DNA of 22,853 nucleotides from an uncultured Bacteroides sp. (GCA_902388495.1 CABMPP010000042.1:1-22853), one strand, 5' to 3'. Shown: positions 1 to 8,582, numbered from the stretch's first letter. Translations and numbers: made by a program. The notes: a model not told the origin generated them from the letters alone.

Positions 1-27
1 TGTGCAAGTCCCTTCGGATGTGAAACC

Positions 28-64
28 CCTCCGCCCTACGGGCACCTCCCCTTTCAGGCGGAGG
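28..64. repeat. Hairpin-forming GC-rich repeat remnant
   Basis: CCTCCGCC at 28-35 is perfectly complementary to GGCGGAGG at 57-64, and a smaller hairpin GCCC-TAC-GGGC sits inside at 33-43. A further weak dyad (GGAGT/ACTCC) follows just downstream. This resembles the short palindromic repeats common between bacterial genes. No gene is recognised at 1-154; open frames here are a by-product of GC-rich repeats. Its upstream context is cut by the window edge. Confidence 0.5.
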
Positions 65-154
65 AGTTTGAGATACTCCGTAAATTCCCATTTACCAGCA
101 CCTGTCAGCAAGGCTCCGACCGTGCTCGACACCTCACGAATAGCTGTCGGAAAG

Positions 155-466
155 GCTCCGGGACCTCCCGAAACAGTGAACCGCTGGCGTTTTGAGGCTC
201 CGGGGCTTCCCGAAACAGTGAACCGCTGTCGTTTTGAGGTTTCGGGGCATCCCGAAACAGTGAACCGCTGGCGTTTTGAGGCTCCGGGGCCTCCCGAAAC
301 AGTGAACCGCTGGCGTTTTGAGGCTCCGGGACCTCCCGAAACAGTGAACCGCTGGCGTTTTGGGGTTTCGGGACCTCCCGAAACAGTGAACCGCTGGCGT
401 TTTGGGGTTTCGGGGCTTCCCGAAGCAGTGAACCGCTGGCGTTTTGAGGTTTCGGGGCATCCCGAA
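155..466. repeat. 42-bp tandem repeat array, seven full units plus a partial
   Basis: Full units start at 155, 197, 239, 281, 323, 365 and 407, and a partial eighth runs 449-466. The invariant core is CCCGAAACAGTGAACCGCTG. Units differ mostly at the unit start (GCTCCGGG or GTTTCGGG) and in a 4-base loop. Where the unit starts GTTTCGGG it pairs perfectly with the next CCCGAAAC across four bases, giving an 8-bp hairpin. Because 42 is a multiple of three, one plus-strand frame and two minus-strand frames stay open for 380-580 bases. On the plus strand this reads as a 14-residue repeat (PETVNRWRFE core). I treat these frames as artefacts: no start signal, signal peptide or plausible end is visible. 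The array ends about 45 bases before the GH92 start, so it may lie in that gene's leader. Confidence 0.9.
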
Positions 467-467
467 G

Positions 468-480
468 GGGAGATTCTCCC
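468..480 (+). terminator. Small hairpin with T-rich tail before GH92 gene
   Basis: GGGAG-ATT-CTCCC (468-480) is a perfect 5-bp stem with a 3-base loop, followed by a T-rich stretch (ATAACTTTTGTCTTTCTTT). It could be a weak intrinsic terminator or attenuator between the repeat array and the GH92 start at 513. The stem is short, so function is uncertain. No TAnnTTTG promoter was found between it and the gene. Confidence 0.35.
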
Positions 481-512
481 ATAACTTTTGTCTTTCTTTA
501 ATCTTAGTTAGT

Positions 513-2888
513 ATGAAACGAGCAATCACTTCTTTCCTCTTATTCTTCAGCTTACTGGCTGTCTCGCAGGCGGCAGAAAAGAACTTTTCCCCCGTGGACT
601 GCGTCAATCCGTTCATCGGCACCACCAACTTCGGCACTACCAATCCCGGTGCCGTCTGTCCCAACGGAATGATGTCCGTAGTGCCCTTCAACGTGATGGG
701 CTCCGAAGACAACCGATACGATAAAGATGCCCGCTGGTGGTCTACCCCCTACGAATACACCAACTGTTTCTTCACCGGATATTCGCACGTCAACCTCAGC
801 GGTGTAGGCTGCCCCGAGCTGGGCTCCCTGTTGCTGATGCCTACTACGGGCGAACTCTCGGTGGACTATAAAGAATACGGCAGCCGCTACAAAGACGAGC
901 AGGCCTCGCCCGGCTATTACACAAATTTCCTGACCCGTTATAATGTGAAGACCGAAGTGACCGCTACGCCCCGCACGGGCGTGGCGCGCTTCACCTTTCC
1001 CGCCGGACAGAGCCACGTGCTGCTGAACCTGGGCGAAGGTTTGACCAACGAATCAGGTGCCTTTCTCCGTCAGACGAGCGACACTGAGTTTGAAGGCATG
1101 AAACTCCTCGGTACTTTCTGCTACAACCCGCAGGCGGTGTTCCCCATCTACTTCGTGATGCGCGTCAATAAGCAGCCCGTCGCCACCGGCTACTGGAAGA
1201 AGCAACGCCCCATGACCGGCGTCGAGGCCCAGTGGGACCCCGACAACGGACGATACAAACTCTATACCCGCTATCGCCGCGACATTGCCGGCGATGACAT
1301 CGGCGCCTACCTCACCTTCGACACCCGCGAAGGCGAAGCGGTGGAAGTGCAGATGGGCGTCTCCTTTGTCAGCATCGAGAATGCCCGCCTCAACCTGGAC
1401 ACCGAGCAGCGCGGCAAGGACTTCAGCCAAGTGCTGCAGGACGCCCGCCGTCGCTGGAACGATGACCTCTCGCGCATTCTCGTGGAAGGTGGAACGGAAG
1501 AACAGCGCACCGTCTTCTACACTGCCCTTTACCACACACTGATACATCCCAATGTATTGCAAGACGTCAACGGCGAGTACCCCGCCATGGAGAGCAACGA
1601 AATCCGCACCACGCAGGGCGACCGCTACACCGTCTTCTCCCTGTGGGACACTTACCGCAATGTGCACCAACTGCTCACCCTGGTCTATCCCGAGCGCCAG
1701 TTGCAGATGGTACGCTCCATGCTCGATATGTACCGCGAGCACGGCTGGCTGCCCAAGTGGGAACTCTATGGCCGCGAAACGCTGACGATGGAAGGCGACC
1801 CGTCCATCCCTGTCATCGTCGATACCTGGCTGAAGGGGCTTCGTGACTTTGACATCGAGTTGGCTTACGAAGCCATGCGCAAGGGTGCCACCCTGCCCGG
1901 CGCCGAGAACCTGCTCCGTCCCGATAATGACGATTATATGTCGCTGGGCTACGTCCCCCTGCGCCAACAGTACGATAACTCCGTGTCCCATGCCCTGGAA
2001 TACTACATTGCCGACAATGCCCTCAGTCGTATAGCTGAGGCCCTTGGCCGGGAAGCCGAAGCACAAGGCAAGGAAGCCGACGCGCAAGCTGCCCGCGCCA
2101 CTGCTGCGAAAGATCATGTTGCTACCGCGAAAAACCGTGCGACTGCCGACAGCCTGCGTGCCGTTGCCCGCCGTTATCAAGCCGACGCCCGCCTCTTCCA
2201 CAACCGTTCTTTGGGTTATAAGCATTATTACAGCAAAGAGTTCGGCACCTTCCGTCCTATCTTGCCCAACGGTGAGTTCTATTCCCCCTTCAATCCGATG
2301 GAAGGCGAGAACTTTGAACCCAGCCCGGGCTTCCACGAAGGCAATTCCTGGAACTATACCTTCTACGTCCCCCACGACGTCCTTGGCCTTGCCCGGCTGA
2401 TGGGAGGAAAGAAACCGTTTATCGACAAACTGCAACGCGTTTTCGACGAAGGCCTCTACGACCCTGCCAACGAGCCCGACATTGCCTACGCCCACCTCTT
2501 CTCTTACTTCAAAGGAGAAGAATGGCGCACACAAAAAGAACTGCACCGCCTGCTGCAGCAGTACTTCCGCAATGCTCCCGACGGCATCCCCGGCAACGAT
2601 GACACCGGCACCATGTCCACCTGGGCCATCTTCAACATGATGGGCTTCTATCCCGACTGTCCCGGCGAGCCTGCTTACACGCTCTCTACTCCGGTATTCG
2701 ACAAAGTCACCATCCGCCTCGACCCCGCGGTGTGGGGATGCGACAGCCTGGTGATAGAAACCGAACGCCCCACGGCAGAATCCCTCTACATCGACCGGAT
2801 GGAGTTGGGCGGACGGCGGCTATCCCGTTACCGCATCAGCCACGACGAGCTGGTGAAGGCGGGCAAGCTGCGCTTCATCCTTCGCTGA
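513..2888 (+). CDS. GH92 family alpha-mannosidase, secreted
   Basis: A 791-residue glycoside hydrolase family 92 protein. Members are calcium-dependent exo-alpha-mannosidases that trim mannose from host or fungal glycans in the periplasm or at the cell surface. I chose the ATG at 513 because it gives a clean signal peptide (Lys-Arg, hydrophobic core, cleavage near SQAA), after which the mature protein opens with the family hallmark VNPFIGT. The C-terminal half carries EGNSWNYTFYVPHD (Glu609), ANEPDIAYAH and PGNDDTGTMSTW (Asp696/697). By family knowledge these form the active site, with Glu as likely acid and Asp as likely base; the exact mapping needs an alignment. Residues about 508-560 contain an Ala/Arg/Lys/Glu-rich insertion not typical of the family. 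Linkage preference cannot be read from sequence. The gene stands alone; no SusC/SusD partner is in the window. It is more GC-rich than the genes at the right end. Confidence 0.95.
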   Translation: MKRAITSFLLFFSLLAVSQAAEKNFSPVDCVNPFIGTTNFGTTNPGAVCPNGMMSVVPFNVMGSEDNRYDKDARWWSTPYEYTNCFFTGYSHVNLSGVGCPELGSLLLMPTTGELSVDYKEYGSRYKDEQASPGYYTNFLTRYNVKTEVTATPRTGVARFTFPAGQSHVLLNLGEGLTNESGAFLRQTSDTEFEGMKLLGTFCYNPQAVFPIYFVMRVNKQPVATGYWKKQRPMTGVEAQWDPDNGRYKLYTRYRRDIAGDDIGAYLTFDTREGEAVEVQMGVSFVSIENARLNLDTEQRGKDFSQVLQDARRRWNDDLSRILVEGGTEEQRTVFYTALYHTLIHPNVLQDVNGEYPAMESNEIRTTQGDRYTVFSLWDTYRNVHQLLTLVYPERQLQMVRSMLDMYREHGWLPKWELYGRETLTMEGDPSIPVIVDTWLKGLRDFDIELAYEAMRKGATLPGAENLLRPDNDDYMSLGYVPLRQQYDNSVSHALEYYIADNALSRIAEALGREAEAQGKEADAQAARATAAKDHVATAKNRATADSLRAVARRYQADARLFHNRSLGYKHYYSKEFGTFRPILPNGEFYSPFNPMEGENFEPSPGFHEGNSWNYTFYVPHDVLGLARLMGGKKPFIDKLQRVFDEGLYDPANEPDIAYAHLFSYFKGEEWRTQKELHRLLQQYFRNAPDGIPGNDDTGTMSTWAIFNMMGFYPDCPGEPAYTLSTPVFDKVTIRLDPAVWGCDSLVIETERPTAESLYIDRMELGGRRLSRYRISHDELVKAGKLRFILR

Positions 2889-2926
2889 AAGGGTGCCTGC
2901 CGAAACGATAAAAGGCAATTTCTTAG

Positions 2927-2973
2927 ACTCGGATTGAGCGGATTAGTAAGTTGAAAATCCGTTTAATCCGAGT
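2927..2973. terminator. Stem-loop between convergent genes
   Basis: ACTCGGATT (2927-2935) pairs perfectly with AATCCGAGT (2965-2973). Inside it CGGATT (2939-2944) pairs with AATCCG (2956-2961), separated by a symmetric 3x3 internal loop. It lies between the convergent GH92 and efflux genes, where a bidirectional transcription stop is expected. There is no clear T-tract, so it may be a factor-assisted stop or only an mRNA 3' stabiliser. Confidence 0.55.
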
Positions 2974-3073
2974 TGGAAGAATAATTCATTAACACCCTCC
3001 ATTACGCCAGTTCCCATTTCACCGACAGCACCCCCTTCTCATTCTGAATATCTTCATTGCTCTTGTTCTGCCC

Positions 3074-6000
3074 TTAAAATTCAATATCCCACGTGCCACA
3101 TGCTTTTTCCAGTTCTACCAATGCGGCGGCGTATCCCTTCATGGTTTCGAGGTATTGCTGGCGCACGTCGTTGTGCGTGCGCTGGGCTATCAGTACATCG
3201 ACGATGCTCGATTCGCCGCGGCGGTATCGGTACACCATCCCGTCGAGTACCTTCTGAGATTCTTCGAGCATGCCGGTCTGGTACTGGTTTACTTTCTTCT
3301 TCTCGGCTTCGAAGTTGTACCAGGCTTGGCTGATTTCGGTCTGCACCTGCAGGGTCATGTCCTTCTTTCGGATGCCCGATTGCTCGATGCGGAACTTGGC
3401 AGCCCGGATGGCTCCTTTATTGGTGTTGGAGAAGCTCAGCGGGATGCTGACTCCGCCGGTCACCGAGCGGGAGGGGGGAAGGAAGCCGTTCCAATCCCTT
3501 TCGTACGATACGGACAGGCTGATGTCCGGACATCGTTCGGCACGGGTCAGCCGGTACTCGTTGGTGCTTACCTCGATGCCTTTTTCGGAAGCGCGCAGGT
3601 CGATGCGGTTCTCGAATCCGGCTTTCAGCAGGTCGGCAAGGGCGAAGTCGCGGTCCAGGCTGTCCCAACTGCCTATGGGGGTGTGCAGCGTGTCGGTGGT
3701 GAGCCCCATATACTGATTGAGTACGGCGAGTGCCGACTTATAGGCTGCCTGCTGTTCGTAGACGTCGTTGAGCAGGGCCGATGCTTCGAGGCGGGATTGG
3801 CGCAGGTCGTTTTCGGTAATCTCTCCCGAGCGGTAGCGCAGGCTGTCCGACAGGCTCAGTTGCCGCATGTATTCGTAGGAATCCAGTTTCACGCCGAGCA
3901 GTTCCCGTTGCAGGATGGCTTCGAGGAAGAGGTCGGCGGACTCGGCTCTCAGTTCCTGGAAGTAGGCTTCGAGGGACAGCTTTTCGTACTCCGCCATGCT
4001 GCGTGCCAGCTTTACACGGGCGCCGCGCTTATTGCCCAGTTCCAGCGAGTAGCCCAGTCCCAGGGTAAAGGTTTCGTTGGCTGCCTCGAATTCCAGTTCA
4101 GGGTCGGGCAGCACCTTTTGGGCAACGACTTCTGCTTCGGCAATGTCGATGTTCATCCGTTCGGCAAGGTAGCTGAGGTTGCTTCGGCCTACACGTGCCA
4201 GGTATTCCTGGAAAGTAAGCTCCTGCGCCGGAACACATCCGGTGTTTTGGGCAGGAGCTTCGCTACACACAACAAATAATAATAGGAGCATGGCAAGCGG
4301 TCCCTGAGCTGCTCTACGGCGCTCGCTATGTCCGACACCGGGGAACGCATCCTTCCCCGGTGCCGAAGGGGTCGTTCCCCGGTGCCGGAGTTCTACCAGG
4401 TAGTAGAACGTCGGCAGCACAAACATTGAGATGAGTGTGGAGAACATCAGTCCATATACAATGACCGTTGCCAATGGGCGCTGCACATCGCTACCGATTC
4501 CCGTAGCCAGCGATGCCGGCAGCAGTCCGATGATGGTCGTGATGGACGTCATCAGGATAGGGCGGAAGCGGTGGCGTGCTCCTTCGGCAACAGCTCGGCG
4601 GAGCGACATACCCTCGCGGCGCAATCCGTTGATGTGCGACACCATGATAATTCCGTTCTGTATTGACAGCCCGAACATGGCGATGAATCCCACAGCAGAC
4701 GATACGTTCAGCGTCATGCCCCGCAGGTTCAGCGCCAGCATTCCCCCGAAGAGCGCCAACGGAACGATGCACAATACCAATGCCGCCTGGCGGAACTTGC
4801 CGAAGGTGCTGTACAGAAGGATGAACATCAGCATCAACGTCAGCGGGATAATCACAGCCAGACGGGAGTAAGCCCGGTGCTGGTTCTCGAATTGTCCGCC
4901 CCACTTGATAGTGTATTTATTTTTGTCGTACTTCACTTTCTCTTCTATCGTGCTTTGTGCTTCCTTCAGGAACGAAGCGAGGTCGCGGCCGCGCAGGTTC
5001 AGTTTCACCGTCAGATGGCGGCGGTTCATCTCACGGGTGATGGTGCTCTCTCCCGTACTTAGCCTGACTTCCGCCACTTGCGACAGCGGAATCTTGGCCC
5101 CCGTTGCTGAAGTCAGCATCAACCCTGCAATCTTCTCGGGCGTGTCGCGCGCTTCTTCTTTGTACTTGCAGGTGATGTCGTACTGGCGGTCGCCCTGGTA
5201 GAGCTGCGCCACAGCCTTTCCGCCGATAGCTACTTCTATCAGGTCCGACACGTCCGACACGTTCAGTCCGTATCGGGCTATGGCGTCGCGGTCCATCAGT
5301 ATCTGCAACTGGGGCAGGGGCGGTTCCTGGTCTATGTCGAGGTCTACCGCACCCGGCACTTCTGCCAGCACATTCATTACTTCTTCGGCTATGCGGCGGG
5401 TTTCGCGAGGTTCGTTTCCATATACTTTCACTACCAGTTCGCTATGCGCTCCGGCTATTTTGTCCATTACTCCGTCAATCATCGGCTGGCTGAAACCTAC
5501 GCGGAAGCCGGGCAATGTCTCGTATTCGGCTGCCAGTTCTTCTATCAGGTCTTCTTTTGTCTTTCCCTTCGGCCACTGGTCGTACGGCTTGATGCCGACG
5601 GAAACCTCGAAGTGCGACGGGGTGAAGGGGTCGGTTCCGTCATCGTTTCGTCCTGCTTGTACGGCAATGTAGGTCACTTCGGGGTACTTCATGGTGCGGG
5701 CACGCAGCGTGTCGGACATCTCGCGGGACTTCTCCACCGATATGCCCGGCGGCAGGTTTACCTGCAACCAGATGGAACCTTCGTCCAGCGTGGGCAGGAA
5801 GTCCTTGCCTACGGTGATGCTCAGCACGATTCCGGCTATCAGTATCACTGCTACGGGAGCCATGATGCTGCGGGGGCGGCGGAGTATCTTCTCTACGATG
5901 GCGGCGTATTTATCCCTCAGCTTTTCCAGCCACCGGTTCTTATAAATCTTGCGCGGCTTGCGGTAGATGGCGTACGCAATGCCCGGTATCAGCAGCAGTG

Positions 6001-7447
6001 CCACCAGCAGTGCCCCAATCATGGCGTAACTCATGGTGAATGCCATCGGAGTGAACAGCTTGCGCTCTACCCGTTCGAAAGCAAACAGCGGCAGGTAGGC
6101 GGTGATGATGATGACGGTGGAGAACAGGATCGGTTTCCCTACTTCGCGGGCGCGCTGGGCAATGCTCTTTTCTTCTATGTATTCGCCTTGATGGTCTTCG
6201 CGCTTCTTCAGTATCGTTTCCATCATTACGATGGCTCCGTCCACAATGATTCCGAAGTCGATGGCTCCCAGTGACAGCAGGTTGGCGGGGATGTCGGTCA
6301 GCTTCATCAGTATAAAGGCGATGAGCAGGGCGATGGGGATGGTGACCGATACCAGCAGCGCCCCGCGCCAGTTGCCGAGGAACAGAATCAGTACCAGAAC
6401 GACCAGCGCCATACCCATCATCAGCGTATGCGATACGGTGCTCAGGGTGGTGTTCACCAGGCTGGTGCGGTCCAGGAATACGTGTATCCGGGCTCCTTCG
6501 GGCAGGATGCTGTTGTTCAGTTCGTCTACGGCGGCGTGTATGCCGTCCAGCACTTCCGAAGGGTTTTCGTGTTTCAGCAGCAGCACGATGCCTTCGAGGC
6601 TTTCGGAGTACTGGCGCGTGCGGTCGCTGTAGCCGAAGACGCCTTTCCGTTCCAGGTTGCCGTATTTCAGCGTGCCCAGGTCGTTCAGGAAGATGGGCAC
6701 GCCGCCTTCGGAGCTTACCACAATCTTGCCCAGGTCGTCCAGCCCTTCTATCAGTCCGATGCCGCGGACTACGTAGCCCAGGTCGCCACGGTTCAATACA
6801 CTTCCACCTACGTTGGCGTTGTTGTTCTCGATGGCTTCTATCACTTGGGCGAGCGACAGGTCATATTGTTCCAGCTTCCGCGGGTCTACTTCCACCTGAA
6901 ACTGAGTAGTAATGCCGCCGAAATTAGTAACATCCGCCACGCCCGATACTTCTTTGATGCGGGGGATCACTACCCAGTTCTGCAAGTCGGTGAGTTCGCG
7001 CAGCGAGTGCTTGTCGCTCTCTATCAGGTAGCGGTAAACTTCGCCGATGGGCGATGTCAGGGGGTCCAGTCCCGGCACGGCGCCGTAGGGTAGTTCCACT
7101 TCGTTCAATCTTTCCTGCACTCGCTGGCGACTCCAGTAATCTTCGGTCCCGTCTTTGAAGACGATGGTTATCATAGATAGCCCGAAGGTGCTCTTGCTGC
7201 GCATCACGTGCATGCCGGGCAGTCCGTTGATGGCGCGTTCCAACGGGATGGTGATTTGTTGTTCCACTTCTTCGGCTGCCAGTCCGGGGACTTGGGTTAC
7301 TACTTGCGACGTCACGTCGGCAATGTCCGGGTAGGCTTCGATGGAGAGTTGCGTCCAGGAGTAGTAGCCGAAGACGCCCAGCATCAGGAACAGGCAGAGC
7401 ATCACCCACCTCTTGCGGATGATGGTAAGCATGATATCTTTCTTCAT
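3074..7447 (-). CDS. czcA: CzcA-type RND metal efflux pump fused to CzcC/TolC-type outer-membrane channel
   Basis: A 1457-residue fusion. Residues 1 to about 1025 are a heavy-metal RND permease: TM1 near 13-31, large periplasmic loops, and TM2-TM6 from about 340. TM4 reads AIDFGIIVDGAIVMME, so Asp397, Asp403 and Glu410 match the proton-relay residues of CzcA (D402/D408/E415) with constant offset. This points to divalent ions (Zn, Co, Cd, Ni) rather than the Cu(I)/Ag(I) type, though the exact metal is inference. Residues about 1020-1050 are a low-complexity linker encoded by a palindromic repeat. Residues about 1053-1073 are a hydrophobic, signal-peptide-like segment that would act as an extra TM. 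The rest (405 residues) is an outer-membrane efflux protein with long helices and the CzcC-like motif LGNKRGARV. A start at the internal ATG (4291) could yield a separate channel. Similar fusions are known in Bacteroidetes. The gene follows the adaptor gene by 31 bp in one operon. Confidence 0.93.
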   Translation of the reverse strand: MKKDIMLTIIRKRWVMLCLFLMLGVFGYYSWTQLSIEAYPDIADVTSQVVTQVPGLAAEEVEQQITIPLERAINGLPGMHVMRSKSTFGLSMITIVFKDGTEDYWSRQRVQERLNEVELPYGAVPGLDPLTSPIGEVYRYLIESDKHSLRELTDLQNWVVIPRIKEVSGVADVTNFGGITTQFQVEVDPRKLEQYDLSLAQVIEAIENNNANVGGSVLNRGDLGYVVRGIGLIEGLDDLGKIVVSSEGGVPIFLNDLGTLKYGNLERKGVFGYSDRTRQYSESLEGIVLLLKHENPSEVLDGIHAAVDELNNSILPEGARIHVFLDRTSLVNTTLSTVSHTLMMGMALVVLVLILFLGNWRGALLVSVTIPIALLIAFILMKLTDIPANLLSLGAIDFGIIVDGAIVMMETILKKREDHQGEYIEEKSIAQRAREVGKPILFSTVIIITAYLPLFAFERVERKLFTPMAFTMSYAMIGALLVALLLIPGIAYAIYRKPRKIYKNRWLEKLRDKYAAIVEKILRRPRSIMAPVAVILIAGIVLSITVGKDFLPTLDEGSIWLQVNLPPGISVEKSREMSDTLRARTMKYPEVTYIAVQAGRNDDGTDPFTPSHFEVSVGIKPYDQWPKGKTKEDLIEELAAEYETLPGFRVGFSQPMIDGVMDKIAGAHSELVVKVYGNEPRETRRIAEEVMNVLAEVPGAVDLDIDQEPPLPQLQILMDRDAIARYGLNVSDVSDLIEVAIGGKAVAQLYQGDRQYDITCKYKEEARDTPEKIAGLMLTSATGAKIPLSQVAEVRLSTGESTITREMNRRHLTVKLNLRGRDLASFLKEAQSTIEEKVKYDKNKYTIKWGGQFENQHRAYSRLAVIIPLTLMLMFILLYSTFGKFRQAALVLCIVPLALFGGMLALNLRGMTLNVSSAVGFIAMFGLSIQNGIIMVSHINGLRREGMSLRRAVAEGARHRFRPILMTSITTIIGLLPASLATGIGSDVQRPLATVIVYGLMFSTLISMFVLPTFYYLVELRHRGTTPSAPGKDAFPGVGHSERRRAAQGPLAMLLLLFVVCSEAPAQNTGCVPAQELTFQEYLARVGRSNLSYLAERMNIDIAEAEVVAQKVLPDPELEFEAANETFTLGLGYSLELGNKRGARVKLARSMAEYEKLSLEAYFQELRAESADLFLEAILQRELLGVKLDSYEYMRQLSLSDSLRYRSGEITENDLRQSRLEASALLNDVYEQQAAYKSALAVLNQYMGLTTDTLHTPIGSWDSLDRDFALADLLKAGFENRIDLRASEKGIEVSTNEYRLTRAERCPDISLSVSYERDWNGFLPPSRSVTGGVSIPLSFSNTNKGAIRAAKFRIEQSGIRKKDMTLQVQTEISQAWYNFEAEKKKVNQYQTGMLEESQKVLDGMVYRYRRGESSIVDVLIAQRTHNDVRQQYLETMKGYAAALVELEKACGTWDIEF
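4336..4387. repeat. Palindromic repeat encoding the pump-channel linker
   Basis: CACCGGGGAA (4336-4345) is a perfect inverted copy of TTCCCCGGTG (4353-4362) across a 7-base loop. TTCCCCGGTGCCG occurs again as a direct copy at 4375-4387, 22 bp after the first at 4353-4365. The element falls exactly between the last RND transmembrane segment and the signal-like segment of the channel domain, and is translated as a Pro/Gly/Arg-rich stretch (PSAPGKDAFPGVGHSERRR). It looks like an intergenic palindromic element that became coding. Confidence 0.8.
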
Positions 7448-7454
7448 AATCTTC

Positions 7455-7497
7455 TATTTTAAGTAATATCCGTGTCCTTTATTTTAAGTAGTATCCG
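7455..7497. repeat. 18-bp direct duplication at adaptor 3' end
   Basis: TATTTTAAGTARTATCCG occurs at 7455-7472 and 7480-7497, 25 bp apart, with one A/G difference. The right copy contains the last codons and the stop of the adaptor gene; the left copy is the spacer just before the pump gene. It is a local duplication of the gene end and creates the 31-bp intergenic spacer. Confidence 0.75.
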
Positions 7498-8582
7498 CCT
7501 TCGCTTATTACTTTATCACCCATTGCCAGTCCGTTGGTTATCACGGCCAGCCCGTTCTTGGAAACTTCCACTTCTACGGGTCGCCGTACGTAGGTATCTG
7601 CCGCGGTCTGTACATATACATAACTGTCTTTTTCGCCTTGTAGCAGTGCTTTGTCCGGTATGTGGACCATATCCGCAGGTTCGCTGAGGAAGTGCATGGT
7701 GGTGTACATGCCCAGTTTGAGTTTCTCGTCCCGATTGTCGCACACTGACAGTACACGGATGGAACGGGTGCCTTCATCCACCGATTCTTCTACGTGGAAT
7801 ACAGTACCTTCGATGCGTTTTCCGGGAAAGGCGGATATCTCTATATCCAGCTTGTTTCCTTCCTTGATGAAGCGGATGTCTTTCTCTTTCACCTGTGCCG
7901 TAATCCATACTTTCGAGAGGTCGGCTACTACGGCGATAAGCTCGGAATCGTCTTTCAGGTATTGTCCGGTCACGATGTTATTTTCAAGAATATTCCCGTT
8001 GATGGGGGCACGCACTACCAGCGGCTGTCCCAGTGTCATGTTCTCCGGGTTCTCCACTTGGTAGACGCGCAGGGCGGCAACGGCATTCTCATATTCTTTA
8101 TCGGCAATGAGCAGTGCGCTCTCCGCTTCTTCCAGTTCTTTCTGCGAACTGACTCCGTTTTCTATCAAGTCCTTTTTGCGTTGGTAGTCTTTCTGTGCCA
8201 GTTCGCGCGCCAGGCGTGCCTGGAAGAAATCTTTTTGTGCTGCGGTGAAGTCGGGGGAACTGATTTCAAACAACGGTGTCCCTTCCGTCACCTGTTGCCC
8301 CAGGCGGACACACGATTTCATCACCCGTCCCGAGAAGGGCGGTGCCACGTATGCAAACTGAGTAGGGATAGCCTGTACCGTTCCGGCAGTGACCACCTCC
8401 TTAGAATAAGGCATTACTTGTGTTTCCTGAACTTTCAGCTTCTCGTTCAGTGTACGGTTGGCAACAATCACTGTGTCACCTCTGTGTTGCAGATTGCTGC
8501 TTTCTCTCTCTTCCATGCCCTTCTTGCATCCGGCAAGAAGCAACATGCCCACTAATGCTAATAGTAGAGTTCTCTTTTTCAT
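7479..8582 (-). CDS. czcB: RND efflux periplasmic adaptor (HlyD/CzcB family) lipoprotein
   Basis: A 367-residue membrane-fusion protein that bridges the inner-membrane pump and outer-membrane channel. The N-terminus is a lipoprotein signal: positive start, hydrophobic core and lipobox LLAGC with Cys19 as the likely lipidation site. Then come the usual parts in order: a beta-barrel/lipoyl half (YVAPPFSGRVMKSCVRLGQQV), a helical hairpin (about 100-165, FFQARLARELAQKDYQRKKD), the second lipoyl half (VRAPINGNILENNIVTGQYL), a beta-barrel (VWITAQVKEKDIRFI) and the C-terminal proximal domain ending SEGGYYLK. Length is normal for the family. It is the first gene of the operon, 31 bp before the pump-channel fusion. 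No separate outer-membrane gene is needed because that part is fused to the pump. Metal identity is inferred from the pump, not from this protein. Confidence 0.93.
   Translation of the reverse strand: MKKRTLLLALVGMLLLAGCKKGMEERESSNLQHRGDTVIVANRTLNEKLKVQETQVMPYSKEVVTAGTVQAIPTQFAYVAPPFSGRVMKSCVRLGQQVTEGTPLFEISSPDFTAAQKDFFQARLARELAQKDYQRKKDLIENGVSSQKELEEAESALLIADKEYENAVAALRVYQVENPENMTLGQPLVVRAPINGNILENNIVTGQYLKDDSELIAVVADLSKVWITAQVKEKDIRFIKEGNKLDIEISAFPGKRIEGTVFHVEESVDEGTRSIRVLSVCDNRDEKLKLGMYTTMHFLSEPADMVHIPDKALLQGEKDSYVYVQTAADTYVRRPVEVEVSKNGLAVITNGLAMGDKVISEGGYYLK

Noticed and set aside
155..466. CRISPR array
   Set aside because: Units are directly abutting with no variable spacers, and no cas genes are nearby.
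2..484. Plus-strand open frame with a 14-residue repeat, and two minus-strand frames over the same DNA
   Set aside because: All stay open because the 42-bp unit is a multiple of three and lacks stops. There is no start signal, signal peptide or non-repeat domain.
1053..2546. 497-residue minus-strand open frame inside the GH92 gene
   Set aside because: Shadow of a GC-rich coding sequence; no start context or known domain, and the plus strand carries all GH92 motifs.
3155..4279. 374-residue plus-strand open frame opposite the channel domain
   Set aside because: Antisense shadow of a clearly conserved outer-membrane efflux domain, with no family motif of its own.
3074..7447. Copper/silver (CusA-type) assignment
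   Set aside because: TM4 has the CzcA pattern DFGIIVDG with Asp397/Asp403/Glu410 rather than the CusA arrangement, so a divalent-metal pump is favoured.
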